Below, piece by piece: positions 11,113 through 18,782 of a stretch of 64,000 nucleotides of DNA. The translations under genes and the position numbers were made by a program. The notes under the pieces are model-generated. The model made no database searches and was not told the DNA's origin. It saw nothing but the letters and a program-made list of their open reading frames with translations. The stretch comes from Pseudomonas sp. KU43P (lineage in GTDB: Bacteria; Pseudomonadota; Gammaproteobacteria; Pseudomonadales; Pseudomonadaceae). The stretch spans positions 3,693,501 through 3,757,500 of the forward strand of contig NZ_AP019365.1 in the NCBI RefSeq assembly GCF_033095865.1, given 5' to 3'. Positions within the stretch are counted from its first letter, which is position 1, and each line of letters opens with the position of its first letter.

Positions 11113-11466
11113 TCAGGTGTCCAGCAGTTCGCGCACCTTGGCGATCATCCTGTCCATGTCGAACGGTTTGTCGAACACGGCGGCGAACAGCTCCGGGCGT
11201 CCTTGGCTGGCCTGGGCACCGCTCATGAGGATCACTGGCAGGTCGGGCAGTGCCAGTTCCTCGCGAATCGCCACCACCAACTCCTCACCGTTGAGCACGG
11301 GCATCATGTAATCGGTGATGACCAGCTCCACGCGTTTTTCCTTGAGTGCATCCAGGGCCTTGCGCCCGTTGCTCGCCTTTTCTACCAGAAAGCCCTCGTC
11401 CTCCAGGGCAAAGCCGAGGATATCGGCGATCAGGTATTCGTCATCGACGATCAGGATGGTATTCAT
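11113..11466 (-). CDS. Single-domain response regulator
   Basis: 117 residues, a lone CheY-like receiver with acid pocket D8/D9, phosphorylation site D52 (VITDYMMP), the switch serine in ILMSGA and the lysine in FDKPFDM. There is no output domain, so it must act by protein contact. It is last in an operon with a KaiC-like ATPase (12-base gap) and a PAS histidine kinase, which makes the kinase its likely phosphodonor. Confidence 0.9.
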   Translation of the reverse strand: MNTILIVDDEYLIADILGFALEDEGFLVEKASNGRKALDALKEKRVELVITDYMMPVLNGEELVVAIREELALPDLPVILMSGAQASQGRPELFAAVFDKPFDMDRMIAKVRELLDT

Positions 11467-11478
11467 TACCGGGCTCCG

Positions 11479-12924
11479 TCACCCACCTCCTTGCGGCACG
11501 GGTGTACCCGACAGTACGCCGCAGGCACCCTCGAATGCCTTGCTCAGGCTGATGCCCTGCGAGCTGAAATGCAGTGCATGCAGTGCAGGGTCATGGTGGC
11601 TGTCGCGCACCTTGAGGATCGACAACAGCCGGCGCAGTTGTGAATCCAGCTCGACGAAGCGCATGAGCATGAGGTTGTCGACGATGCTCGACAAGTCCGG
11701 TGCTGGCGCGGTGATTTCCGAGCCGAAGATGTCGCGCATTTCCCAGGTGAGCATGACGCTGACATCCCGTGCCCGCAGCTCGCCGGTCAATGCCCGGAAG
11801 AACGCATTGAGCCGTGCCGGGTCCACTGCCAGGCGGCTGAAGGCACCAAGGCTGTCGATCAGCACACGCTTGCTGCCCCTTTCCTCAACCTGCGCCAGCA
11901 AGCGCGCACCGACCTGATCGAGCAGGCCTTCGGTGGTTGGCTGCCAGCACAGTTGCAAGGCGCCTTGTCGCTCCATGGCCGCAAAATCGTAGCCCAGGGA
12001 GGCCGCCTTCAACCGTAGCCGGTCGGGCGTTTCGTAGAAGCCGAAATGCAGGCCCGGCGCCTCGACACGGGAGGCGCCCAGGAAAGCCAGGCCCAAGGAG
12101 GTCTTGCCGATACCCGAGGGCCCCATCAACAGGCTGACCGAACCCTGGGCCAGCCCGCCGCCAAGCATCTGGTCCAGTGTATCGATGCCTGTCGTCACCC
12201 GGCTCAGGGTGGCACCACCCAATTGGCTGGGGTGGCTGTACAGCGCTTCCAGACGCGGAAACACATGCATCCCCGCCTCGTCGATCAGGCATTCGTGGCG
12301 GCCCGACAACGACCCGCTGCCACGCGTCTTGCGCAGTTGCACATGGCGCACGGCGCGGCTACCGATCAGCTGTTCGCCCAGCTCGATCACGCCATCGACC
12401 ATGGTGTGCTCGGGGCTGCCCTCATCCAGCCGCGCGCTGGTCAGCAGCAACAAGGTGCACCCGGCAAAGGCGGCATGCCCCTGCAGCTCCGAGACGAACT
12501 TCTTGGTGTCCAGCGACGTTTCCGCACGCACGCGGGCATTGAGCACACCGTCGACAATCAGCAGGCTGGCCTGCTGCCGGCCGATTTCCTGGCGCAACAA
12601 CTTGACCACCGCGTCCAGCCCCTCCTGTTCGAGGGTATCGAAGGCGCTGACGAACTGGATGTGGTCGCCGACCAGCGCCGGGTCAAAGAAATCCAGGGTC
12701 GACAGATACTGGAACAACCGCTCGTGGGATTCGCTGAGCAAGGTCGCCACCAGCACACGGCCGCCATGGCGTACGTGGCAACAGGCGAGCTGGTTGGCAA
12801 GGATGGTCTTGCCGGCGCCAGGTGGCCCTTGAATGATGTAGGAAGCCCCTGCCACCAGGCCGCCCTTGAGCAGCGCATCGAGCCCCGCTATTCCCGTCAC
12901 CAGCCGCTTGAGTGCTTGAGCCAT
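11479..12924 (-). CDS. KaiC-like double RecA-fold ATPase
   Basis: 481 residues with two KaiC/RadA-type ATPase domains: Walker A GPPGAGKT at 33-40 and GPSGIGKT at 268-275, each opening with a KaiC-style TGIxxLDxLLxGGL stretch (TGIAGLDALLKGGL, TGIDTLDQMLGGGL). In cyanobacteria KaiC is the clock ATPase; in heterotrophs these proteins occur with sensor kinases and their role is unsettled. No kaiA or kaiB is nearby. The start MAQALKRL is set by GGAAAGG and begins 5 bases after the upstream kinase gene, indicating an operon. Confidence 0.85.
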   Translation of the reverse strand: MAQALKRLVTGIAGLDALLKGGLVAGASYIIQGPPGAGKTILANQLACCHVRHGGRVLVATLLSESHERLFQYLSTLDFFDPALVGDHIQFVSAFDTLEQEGLDAVVKLLRQEIGRQQASLLIVDGVLNARVRAETSLDTKKFVSELQGHAAFAGCTLLLLTSARLDEGSPEHTMVDGVIELGEQLIGSRAVRHVQLRKTRGSGSLSGRHECLIDEAGMHVFPRLEALYSHPSQLGGATLSRVTTGIDTLDQMLGGGLAQGSVSLLMGPSGIGKTSLGLAFLGASRVEAPGLHFGFYETPDRLRLKAASLGYDFAAMERQGALQLCWQPTTEGLLDQVGARLLAQVEERGSKRVLIDSLGAFSRLAVDPARLNAFFRALTGELRARDVSVMLTWEMRDIFGSEITAPAPDLSSIVDNLMLMRFVELDSQLRRLLSILKVRDSHHDPALHALHFSSQGISLSKAFEGACGVLSGTPVPQGGG

Positions 12925-12929
12925 GGTGG

Positions 12930-14090
12930 CTACCTTTCCAGTTGACCATCCGTATCGCGCCGGCTGGCCGGCAGGTAAAGGCGCATGCACGTCCCCTTGC
13001 CGATCTCGCTCTGCACGGTGATTGCGCCATCGCTTTGCTTGGCAAAACCGTAGGCCTGGCTGAGGCCCAGGCCAGTGCCCTTGCCGAATGGTTTGGTGGT
13101 GAAAAACGGCTCGAAGATCCGTGGCAGCACGTGTGGGTCGATGCCCGGGCCACTGTCGCTGACTTCGAAATACACAAAATGCCCACTCAACCCTTCGACT
13201 TCGCCCGCAAGCTCCACAGCACTGATCCCCATGCGAATCGTGCCTTGGCCCTCAATGGCATCCCGGGCATTGAACAACAGGTTGAGCAAGACCATCTGCA
13301 ACTGCCCGACATCCACTTCGATCAGCGGCAGGTCGGGCTGAAGGTGCTCCTCGAGCGCGATCTCCCGGGGTAAGGCATGCTCCAGCAAACCCCGGGTTGC
13401 CGCCAGCAACTCGGTCGGCGCGATCGGGGTGACTTCGAGTTGCCGGTGGCGGGCGAAGGTCAGCAACTGCTTGGTCAGCTCGGTACCCCGCTGACCTGCA
13501 TCGAGGATGTGCTCCATCAGGCGACGCTGGCGTACTGGGTCTCGGCTCTCCTGCGCCATCCGGGCCGAGTTGATGATGATCGTCAGCAGGTTGTTGAAGT
13601 CGTGGGCCAACCCGCCCGTCAACTGGCCCAGGGCTTCAAGCTTCTGCGCCTGGAAAAGCTGGGCGCGAACCGCATCGAGTTGCATGGCCGATTCACGCCG
13701 GTCGGTGATATCACGGGTGACCTTGGCCAGGCCGATGACCCGCCCTTGCTCATCGCGAATCACGTCCAGCGCGGCCAAGGCCCAGAACTGCGTGCCATCC
13801 TTGCGTACCCGCCAGCCCTCGTCCTGTGCAACACCCTGCTCCAGGGCCTGCTTGAGCAACCTTTCGGGGCGGCCATCCTGGCAATCCTGGGGCGTGAAGA
13901 ACAACGAGAAATGCCGGCCGATCACTTCCTCGGCGCGGTAGCCCTTGATGCGCTCGGCACCGGGGTTCCAGGAGACCACACGGCCCCTGGTGTCGAGCAT
14001 GTAGATGGCGTAGTCCACCACTGACTGCACCAAGCGCTCGTAGCTGTTAGCAGGCATGACAGGGTGGTCGGTGCAGTCGGCTGAAACCAT
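12930..14090 (-). CDS. PAS-domain sensor histidine kinase
   Basis: 386 residues, with no membrane segments. A PAS domain spans about 15-130 (VDYAIYMLDTRGRVVSWNPGAERIKGY, then GWRVRKDGTQFWALAALD), followed by a HisKA domain with phospho-acceptor His163 in GGLAHDFNNLL and a HATPase with a DARDAI N-box, SDSGPGI and GKGTGLGLSQ. A cytoplasmic sensor, perhaps binding a redox or small-molecule cue. GGAG is 5 bases before the ATG. First gene of the kinase, KaiC-like, receiver operon. Confidence 0.9.
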   Translation of the reverse strand: MVSADCTDHPVMPANSYERLVQSVVDYAIYMLDTRGRVVSWNPGAERIKGYRAEEVIGRHFSLFFTPQDCQDGRPERLLKQALEQGVAQDEGWRVRKDGTQFWALAALDVIRDEQGRVIGLAKVTRDITDRRESAMQLDAVRAQLFQAQKLEALGQLTGGLAHDFNNLLTIIINSARMAQESRDPVRQRRLMEHILDAGQRGTELTKQLLTFARHRQLEVTPIAPTELLAATRGLLEHALPREIALEEHLQPDLPLIEVDVGQLQMVLLNLLFNARDAIEGQGTIRMGISAVELAGEVEGLSGHFVYFEVSDSGPGIDPHVLPRIFEPFFTTKPFGKGTGLGLSQAYGFAKQSDGAITVQSEIGKGTCMRLYLPASRRDTDGQLER

Positions 14091-14172
14091 GCAAACTCCA
14101 CAGGCACAGCAGGAGGGGAAATAGTGAGCTTAGCCAAAGATGCTCGCCTGGGTCAGCGCGGCATACTCAACT

Positions 14173-14466
14173 TCAACCAGGCTCACGTTCGACCAGCACC
14201 GGGCTGACCCGCCGTGGCAGCGCCACTTTGAGCAACCACAGGCACACCAGCACAATAACGGCGCCACCGGCCAAGGCCATCATTCGCTGGGGTTGCGGGT
14301 GCTCGTCGGCGAACCCGAGCATCAACAGGTAGCCCCCCAGTGAAGCCAGGCTGACATAGAGGAATGCCCCTAGCAACAAGATGTGGGCGAACAGTACACG
14401 CCAGTACCAGCGGGGGCGAACAAGACGCCCGGTATCAGTGGGACGGGTAGCCGTGGACATGGCCAT
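14173..14466 (-). CDS. Small inner-membrane protein, unknown function
   Basis: 97 residues with two clear membrane segments (about 24-50 and 64-82) separated by a short charged loop, and basic residues at both ends. No family is recognised. It is oriented like the kinase operon but lies upstream of it with an 80-base gap. The ribosome site is weak, so the exact start is uncertain; an in-frame ATG two codons later is possible. Confidence 0.6.
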   Translation of the reverse strand: MAMSTATRPTDTGRLVRPRWYWRVLFAHILLLGAFLYVSLASLGGYLLMLGFADEHPQPQRMMALAGGAVIVLVCLWLLKVALPRRVSPVLVEREPG

Positions 14467-14664
14467 TCACTCATTGGATCCAATAGAACGCGCAACAGTG
14501 GCCTAATGACACTTCAGTGTCAATCAACCCTCTGATCAACGCCCTCACTCCTATGATCATAGGTGCTGTGGTTGACTCAACTATAACAATGGGTTATAAA
14601 GCGCGCTTGATTGTCAGGCCCTTCTGCCTAGAAGCGCGCCGGTCTTCACGACCCTTTCAAGCGT

Positions 14665-14749
14665 GCGAGTGTGGTGGAATTGGTATACACAGCAGACTTA
14701 AAATCTGTCGGCGTGAGCCTTGCGGGTTCGAGTCCCGCCACTCGCACCA
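14665..14749 (+). tRNA. tRNA-Leu (UAA)
   Basis: The 85-base sequence begins GCGAGTG and ends CACTCGCACCA, giving a 7-bp acceptor stem with an encoded CCA. The anticodon loop CTTAAAA holds TAA. A long variable arm (GGCGTGAGCC region) is typical of class II tRNA-Leu, and GGGTTCGAGTCCC makes the T arm. Confidence 0.97.
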
Positions 14750-14760
14750 TATTTAGATGA

Positions 14761-14783
14761 AGGCGCCCTCGTGGCGCCTTTTT
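14761..14783 (+). terminator. Terminator after tRNA-Leu
   Basis: AGGCGCC-CTCGT-GGCGCCT followed by TTTT lies 11 bases after the tRNA CCA end. Confidence 0.8.
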
Positions 14784-14851
14784 CGTGCCCGCCTGAAATT
14801 CGCCGCATGCCTGCTAGAGTGGAACCTGACTACGTCCACTGGAACGCCACC

Positions 14852-15265
14852 ATGCGCTACTCCCTGTTCAATGGCCAACGCGACATCATCATCCTCATCG
14901 CCCGCGTGCTGCTGATGATCCTGTTCATCCTGTCTGGCTGGGCCAAACTCACCGGCTTCGAAGGCACGGTCGGCTACATGGCCTCGCTGGGCGCTCCCGC
15001 CCCCACCGTTGCTGCAGCGGTTGCAGTGGTCATGGAGTTCTTCGTCGGGATCGTGCTGATCCTGGGTTTCTACACGCGCCCACTGGCCTTCCTGTTCGCG
15101 CTGTTCGTGCTGGGCACGGCGCTGCTGGGGCATCCGTTCTGGAACATGGTCGACCCCGAGCGCGCCGCCAACATGACCCAGTTCCTGAAAAACCTGAGCA
15201 TCGTCGGCGGCCTGCTGTTGCTGGCGGTCAGCGGCCCTGGGCGCTTCTCGCTGGACGGGCGCTGA
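14852..15265 (+). CDS. DoxX-family membrane protein
   Basis: 137 residues with four predicted membrane helices. The segment ILFILSGWAKLTGF near the N-terminus, FFVGIVLILGFYTRPLAFLFALF in the middle and ALLGHPFW are typical of DoxX/YqjF-type proteins. Members occur in redox or oxidative-stress complexes, but the role of this one is not known. The start MRYSLFNG is placed after the tRNA terminator. Confidence 0.85.
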   Translation: MRYSLFNGQRDIIILIARVLLMILFILSGWAKLTGFEGTVGYMASLGAPAPTVAAAVAVVMEFFVGIVLILGFYTRPLAFLFALFVLGTALLGHPFWNMVDPERAANMTQFLKNLSIVGGLLLLAVSGPGRFSLDGR

Positions 15266-15266
15266 A

Positions 15267-15458
15267 TCAGTCGTCCGGGTCGTCGTGCCAGGCTGGGTGA
15301 TCGTCTTCGTCATCGAGGTCATCCAGCAGTTCTTCGTCTTCCTCGACCTCATCCTCGGCGCCCTGGGCATCCGCCTCGGGCTCCAGGCCGTCATAGAGAA
15401 ATTCGTGATCGAGCAAATGATCGTGCTCGGGCTCGTGCAGGTCGTCTTCGTCGTGCAT
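15267..15458 (-). CDS. Highly acidic small protein
   Basis: 63 residues starting MHDEDDLHEPEHDH, of which roughly half are Asp or Glu, with several His and almost no basic residues. The start is chosen because AGGAG precedes it. No domain is recognised; it could bind metal or act as a chaperone-like acidic protein, but that is a guess. It converges on doxX with one base between the genes. Confidence 0.6.
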   Translation of the reverse strand: MHDEDDLHEPEHDHLLDHEFLYDGLEPEADAQGAEDEVEEDEELLDDLDDEDDHPAWHDDPDD

Positions 15459-15581
15459 GGTGGCTCCTGGAAATTGGCCACGCCTGTATAGGCGCATCGC
15501 TGGCCAGGGTCAATGGCTTACGGTTAATGCAGAGTTAACCCATTGCCCTCAGGCTGAAACCTCTCCCTTCAAACGTTCCTT

Positions 15582-15606
15582 GCCCGCCTTCTGGCGGGCT
15601 TTTTTT
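15582..15606 (+). terminator. Intrinsic terminator
   Basis: GCCCGCC-TTCT-GGCGGGC followed by seven T residues. Confidence 0.85.
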
Positions 15607-15841
15607 GGCCGGCCCTTCGTCCGAATACGTCGTTCTGGGCTGCGTGCACGCTGAATTGTCATACTGGGGTCTACAACCAAGTGGACTGCACCGATGGCAT
15701 GCCAGCCGAGGATGCCTCTCTCAGCGTGATCAGCGCACTGACGCTCAGTCACGCGTGAAGGATGTTTCGAGCCTGAAACATACCTTTCACGATTTTATGA
15801 CACCCGACTGGGCACTCTGAATCTGCTCCGACGTTCTTTAG

Positions 15842-15867
15842 GCCCGCCACTTGTTGGCGGGCTTTTT
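15842..15867 (+). terminator. Intrinsic terminator
   Basis: GCCCGCCA-CTTGT-TGGCGGGC followed by TTTTT, nearly the same hairpin as at 15,582. Confidence 0.85.
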
Positions 15868-15931
15868 CTTTGGTCGAACGATTTGCTTGGCGAGCTTTAC
15901 CACGAGGACAGATTCTCGCTACGCGACCCTT

Positions 15932-16138
15932 CTAGTTTGTCTGAATGCCTTTGATCAGCTGAAGACGCATTGGGTAGCCTTGAGCGGGCTGAACGACAGT
16001 TTCGGTTTCCACCGTTTGCAGCACTTTGCCATCAGCATCCTTGGTAACAGCGATCGTCTTGCTGTAGGTGCTTTGAACGACACAGCCACTCATGGCAGCA
16101 CTGGCGGCCATCAGCGACAGAAAAAGCAGGTGTTTCAT
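15932..16138 (-). CDS. Small lipoprotein
   Basis: 68 residues with a lipoprotein signal MKHLLFLSLMAASAAMSGC; the lipobox is MSGC. The mature part (VVQSTYSKTIAVTKDADGKV) is short and beta-prone, resembling small envelope-stress lipoproteins. GAGGT precedes the chosen ATG. No function assigned. Confidence 0.7.
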   Translation of the reverse strand: MKHLLFLSLMAASAAMSGCVVQSTYSKTIAVTKDADGKVLQTVETETVVQPAQGYPMRLQLIKGIQTN

Positions 16139-16314
16139 GTTGACCTCTATCCATGTGAGTTGCGGCGCGCAATGTAGCAATATGCCACCACTTAGAAAAG
16201 TCGTTTTTGGCCATCGCAGACATACACTCACACGGACTTGATTCCCCGCCAGGGAAGGCAGATAGGTTCAGCATTTTCCTGCCAGATAGAACATCGCCAT
16301 TCAGTCGCTCGACA

Positions 16315-16686
16315 CTACCGGCGTAGCGCACTGATCAACTCTGCCTTACGCATCGTTGAACGCCCAGCGATATTCTGCTGACGCGCCCGGTCTATCAGCT
16401 CAGCCTTGGTCATCTCTTCAAACGAGTGTCCGGACCGCCCTCCTTCTTCCCGGGTCTTTGCTGCGCGTTGAGCTGAAGATCGCCGTGCCTTGGCCTTTTC
16501 CGCACTACTGGTTTTCTGCCCAGAACCACCCTTGCGCTCACCACCTCCGGATTGCTTGTTCACGGTGGCCCACGCCCTGCGCTCGGCCACTTCCGCGGAC
16601 ACGCCTTGACTCTCATAGCTTTCTTCGATGTGCTCGGCTTTACGCTTTTGCTTTTCGGTGTACTTGTCTTTATCTCCACGTGGCAT
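16315..16686 (-). CDS. Plasmid-stabilisation-like protein with Rho N-terminal (SAP-like) motif
   Basis: 123 very basic, hydrophilic residues. The first half is low-complexity Lys/Arg/Ser/Gly. The C-terminus EEMTKAELIDRARQQNIAG...MRKAELISALRR is a Rho-N/SAP-like helix-extended-helix nucleic-acid-binding motif. Similar proteins in Pseudomonas are usually called plasmid stabilization proteins, without proven function. DNA or RNA binding is inferred. Confidence 0.7.
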   Translation of the reverse strand: MPRGDKDKYTEKQKRKAEHIEESYESQGVSAEVAERRAWATVNKQSGGGERKGGSGQKTSSAEKAKARRSSAQRAAKTREEGGRSGHSFEEMTKAELIDRARQQNIAGRSTMRKAELISALRR

Positions 16687-16763
16687 GGCCCTGCCTCCTG
16701 GTGAACTGCCTTGATAAGTAGAAAGGCGTTCACCAGGTAATGTTCACCCAGGTCGATAAATGG

Positions 16764-17111
16764 CTAGACATTGTCAGATCTCACGGATGCCAACTTTCTA
16801 CCGGACGACTCGAAAGAGGGATCACAGCGGCACTTAGGATAGGAAACACCTTCAAACGCTAACTGACGAGCCCGGCCTACACCCCACGCCAACGCCCTGG
16901 CCATCGACTCGCCTGGCCGGGCGCTGAATGCCTCCTCGTACAACGTCATCCCTGACCAGGCATAAACCCCTATGAACAACTGCGTCGAGCCCGTTCGGGA
17001 AAGTCTTGCCTGCACATCGATGCAAGTACCCTCGCCCAGGGTTTCTTCATGACGTTGGTGATGCAGTGACGGGTCAACCCAAGTCCAGTACACGTTGCTT
17101 CGCATACGCAT
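16764..17111 (-). CDS. Hypothetical protein (115 aa)
   Basis: A soluble protein starting MRMRSNVYWTWVDPS, with AGGAG six bases before the ATG. The middle contains QARLSRTGSTQLFIGVYAWSGMTLYEE, a beta-rich stretch, followed by an alanine-rich helix and two cysteines in YPKCRCD. No family is recognised. It lies in a region of small species-specific genes near a prophage attachment site, so recent acquisition is plausible. Confidence 0.6.
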   Translation of the reverse strand: MRMRSNVYWTWVDPSLHHQRHEETLGEGTCIDVQARLSRTGSTQLFIGVYAWSGMTLYEEAFSARPGESMARALAWGVGRARQLAFEGVSYPKCRCDPSFESSGRKLASVRSDNV

Positions 17112-17348
17112 GCTGCTCTCCTGAAATCGTCGGTTGTTGATCGGTGCAACCAGAACGGAGAGCCCCTCTCAATTGGTATTAGGCCCATCCAACTAGCTTG
17201 ACCACCGGCCACGGCAAAAAGCTCCATTTTTAAGCCGCAACGCATTTTCAGGCGGTAAAAACACTTTTTTAAGGCGTTCTGCCAACCAAAAATCCCCACC
17301 GACACTCCACTCCGTCACATGGGGCTTGGGCGATCTCACTTGACGATA

Positions 17349-17368
17349 TACTGTATGCGTATACAGTA
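17349..17368 (+). promoter_or_regulatory. LexA (SOS) box
   Basis: TACTGTATGCGTATACAGTA has the CTGT-N8-ACAG core and matches the enterobacterial LexA consensus closely. It ends 15 bases before the ATG at 17,384, with AGGAG in between, so the following gene is predicted to be DNA-damage inducible. Confidence 0.8.
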
Positions 17369-17383
17369 TTTAATAGGAGCCCA

Positions 17384-17590
17384 ATGGACATCGACTCAAC
17401 CGACTTCGAGTTTGGCGTGCCGATGCAGGCAGAACTGCTCGAACACCAATCCCGCATCCTGACTGCCAAGAATGACGAACTATCCGACGGGCAAGCACCG
17501 CGGCTGGAAGAACAAGAAACCAGAAGCCCCCGGCTTTTCGCCAGTAGCGAGGCCGGGAGAACGATGCAGATAAGGCTCCCATCCAGGTAG
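17384..17590 (+). CDS. Small SOS-controlled protein (68 aa)
   Basis: Starts MDIDSTDFEFGVPMQAELLEHQ, with an acidic N-terminal half and a basic tail. AGGAG is placed 4 bases before the ATG and a LexA box lies directly upstream, which supports it as a real gene. No known domain. It is followed 50 bases later by the PL7-like gene, which may share the transcript. Confidence 0.55.
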   Translation: MDIDSTDFEFGVPMQAELLEHQSRILTAKNDELSDGQAPRLEEQETRSPRLFASSEAGRTMQIRLPSR

Positions 17591-17640
17591 CAAAGGCGAT
17601 CCCGCCGCACCGATGAGCTTTAGAGACAGGAGATGTACCA

Positions 17641-18315
17641 ATGACCGTAAACATCAACAACCTCACGATCACGACCCCCGTGGCCACTTCATCCACCAAC
17701 CCCGTTGCGCTTGAGCTCAGCGGGTCTGAGGCGATCGAGAAATTGCCCGGTGTCGTGAACGTCCTGCCCGACGGATCAGTTCAGTTTTCGGCCCCTACCA
17801 AGGGTGCTTCGAGCAAGAGCACGCACCGCACGCGGTGTGAATGGAAAGAGCCGGTGTACTGGGCGCTGGACAGCGCCGATGAGCACATCAACTTGCAGGA
17901 GATGACGCTCACCAAGGTCAACTCCGCACAGAAAGTCGTCATCTCGCAACTGCATGTGAAAGACGACGACAGCCCCCCGGTGAAAGTCCTTTGGAGCAAA
18001 GGGAATATCACCCTGGGCTTCCGCAAGACCTTCAACCAGGCGGAGCCGGTGAACACCACGCTGCTCAAAGGTGTGCCGCTCGGCACGAAGTTCAAGGTCA
18101 CTATCCGTGCACTTGCCTCGGGCGCCTTGACCGTGACCGCCGAGTGCAACGGCCATGCCGGGTCATCCGGCAGACTTGAAATGGATAGCTCTTGGGATTC
18201 TTCCCTGCTGAATTTCCACGGCGGTGTGTACAACCAGATCGATTACACCGCGTCCACTCCGACTGACGATGGCTCTGTCTGCATCATCAGCCGACTCTCG
18301 CGAACTCACAGCTAG
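17641..18315 (+). CDS. PL7-family alginate lyase-like protein, no signal peptide
   Basis: 224 residues resembling polysaccharide lyase family 7 (beta-jelly-roll endo-alginate lyases). The three PL7 signature regions are recognisable but altered: RTRCEW at 63-68 (usual RTELRE), QLH at 103-105 (usual QIH, with the catalytic His105) and FHGGVYNQ at 192-199 (usual YFKAGVYNQ, keeping the catalytic Tyr197). No secretion signal is present, as in some small Pseudomonas PL7 enzymes. GGAG lies upstream of the ATG. Activity is inferred; the loss of residues in the first motif may change substrate. Confidence 0.75.
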   Translation: MTVNINNLTITTPVATSSTNPVALELSGSEAIEKLPGVVNVLPDGSVQFSAPTKGASSKSTHRTRCEWKEPVYWALDSADEHINLQEMTLTKVNSAQKVVISQLHVKDDDSPPVKVLWSKGNITLGFRKTFNQAEPVNTTLLKGVPLGTKFKVTIRALASGALTVTAECNGHAGSSGRLEMDSSWDSSLLNFHGGVYNQIDYTASTPTDDGSVCIISRLSRTHS

Positions 18316-18353
18316 ATCCTGACAGCCGGAAAGCCGGAAAGCCGGCCCGATCA

Positions 18354-18445
18354 CCTGGTTCCCCATCACCAGGTTGCATCGGTCGTGACGCTCGCCCTCC
18401 CCTGGTCCGGGAGATTCACGGCAACGAGCGTTACGACCAATGCAG
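18354..18445 (+). ncRNA. Structured leader RNA element, copy A
   Basis: Hairpin CCTGGT-TCCCCATC-ACCAGG (18,354-18,373) is followed by a long stem: TTGCAT-C-GGTCGTGACGCTCG (18,374-18,394) pairs with CGAGCGTTACGACC-A-ATGCAG (18,425-18,445), with one C-A mismatch and G-U pairs. A small hairpin CTCCC/GGGAG fills the loop. The same architecture with different stem bases is found at 56,392-56,556, so pairing is conserved where sequence is not. It precedes a degraded LuxR-type reading frame. Confidence 0.65.
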
Positions 18446-18466
18446 CCCACCCCCCGAGATCACATC

Positions 18467-18652
18467 ATGAACACGATTACCATCGGCGCATGGATAGGCC
18501 ATCTCGGCCGAGGCCTGGCCCCTTGCGAACTGACTCGAAAGAGGGAATCACCGAGCGCGTTTATCGCCGAGTTGGCGAAGTGGTCAGCCCGACCCAATAA
18601 CGGCCTGATGCGGAAACGATGCTTTGTAATGCGGGAACGATTGGGTTTCTAG
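18467..18652 (+). pseudogene. Degraded copy of the LuxR-type HTH gene at 56,574
   Basis: The first 22 codons (MNTITIGAWIGHLGRGLAPCEL) align with METITRGKWTGHLGMLLAPREL of the intact gene at 56,574. Beyond that the HTH sequence is lost in this frame, while a fragment like SKEGITERVYRRVGEVVSPT survives in another frame, so deletion and frameshift have occurred. It keeps the same structured leader upstream. It lies outside the present attachment site, suggesting the remnant of an earlier related prophage. Confidence 0.6.
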
Positions 18653-18661
18653 CGCGCAAAG

Positions 18662-18690
18662 AAAAACCCCGCAGACGTTAATCTGCGGGG
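18662..18690 (-). terminator. Terminator of the tRNA-Cys gene
   Basis: CCCCGCAGA-CGTTAA-TCTGCGGGG is followed on the minus strand by TTTTT. It lies 10 bases beyond the CCA end of the tRNA fragment. Confidence 0.85.
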
Positions 18691-18700
18691 CTTTCGAATG

Positions 18701-18748
18701 TGGAGGCCGAGGTCGGAATCGAACCGGCGTAGACGGATTTGCAATCCG
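18701..18748 (-). other. Prophage left attachment site (3' part of tRNA-Cys)
   Basis: Read on the minus strand these 48 bases are the anticodon arm (GATTGCAAATC, anticodon GCA), T arm (CGGTTCGATTCCG) and 3' acceptor strand with CCA of tRNA-Cys. The 5' half is missing: to the right the sequence changes to unrelated AT-richer DNA. Integration into a tRNA 3' end leaves exactly such a fragment at one side and the whole tRNA at the other. Orientation places the prophage to the right and the intact gene beyond base 64,000. Confidence 0.85.
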
Positions 18749-18782
18749 AGGCTTATTTTCTTTGATTTCAGACACTTACAAA

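Larger units (their letters stand above)
15459..15931. other. Intergenic stretch with two plus-strand terminators
   Basis: I see no convincing gene in these roughly 470 bases. Open frames here lack ribosome sites. The stretch between the two hairpins (15,607-15,841) could carry a small RNA ending at the second terminator, but no promoter is obvious. Confidence 0.5.

Noticed and set aside
14753..15481. Minus-strand 242-codon frame over doxX
   Set aside because: Antisense to doxX and in a different frame from the acidic protein; Gln/His-rich shadow.
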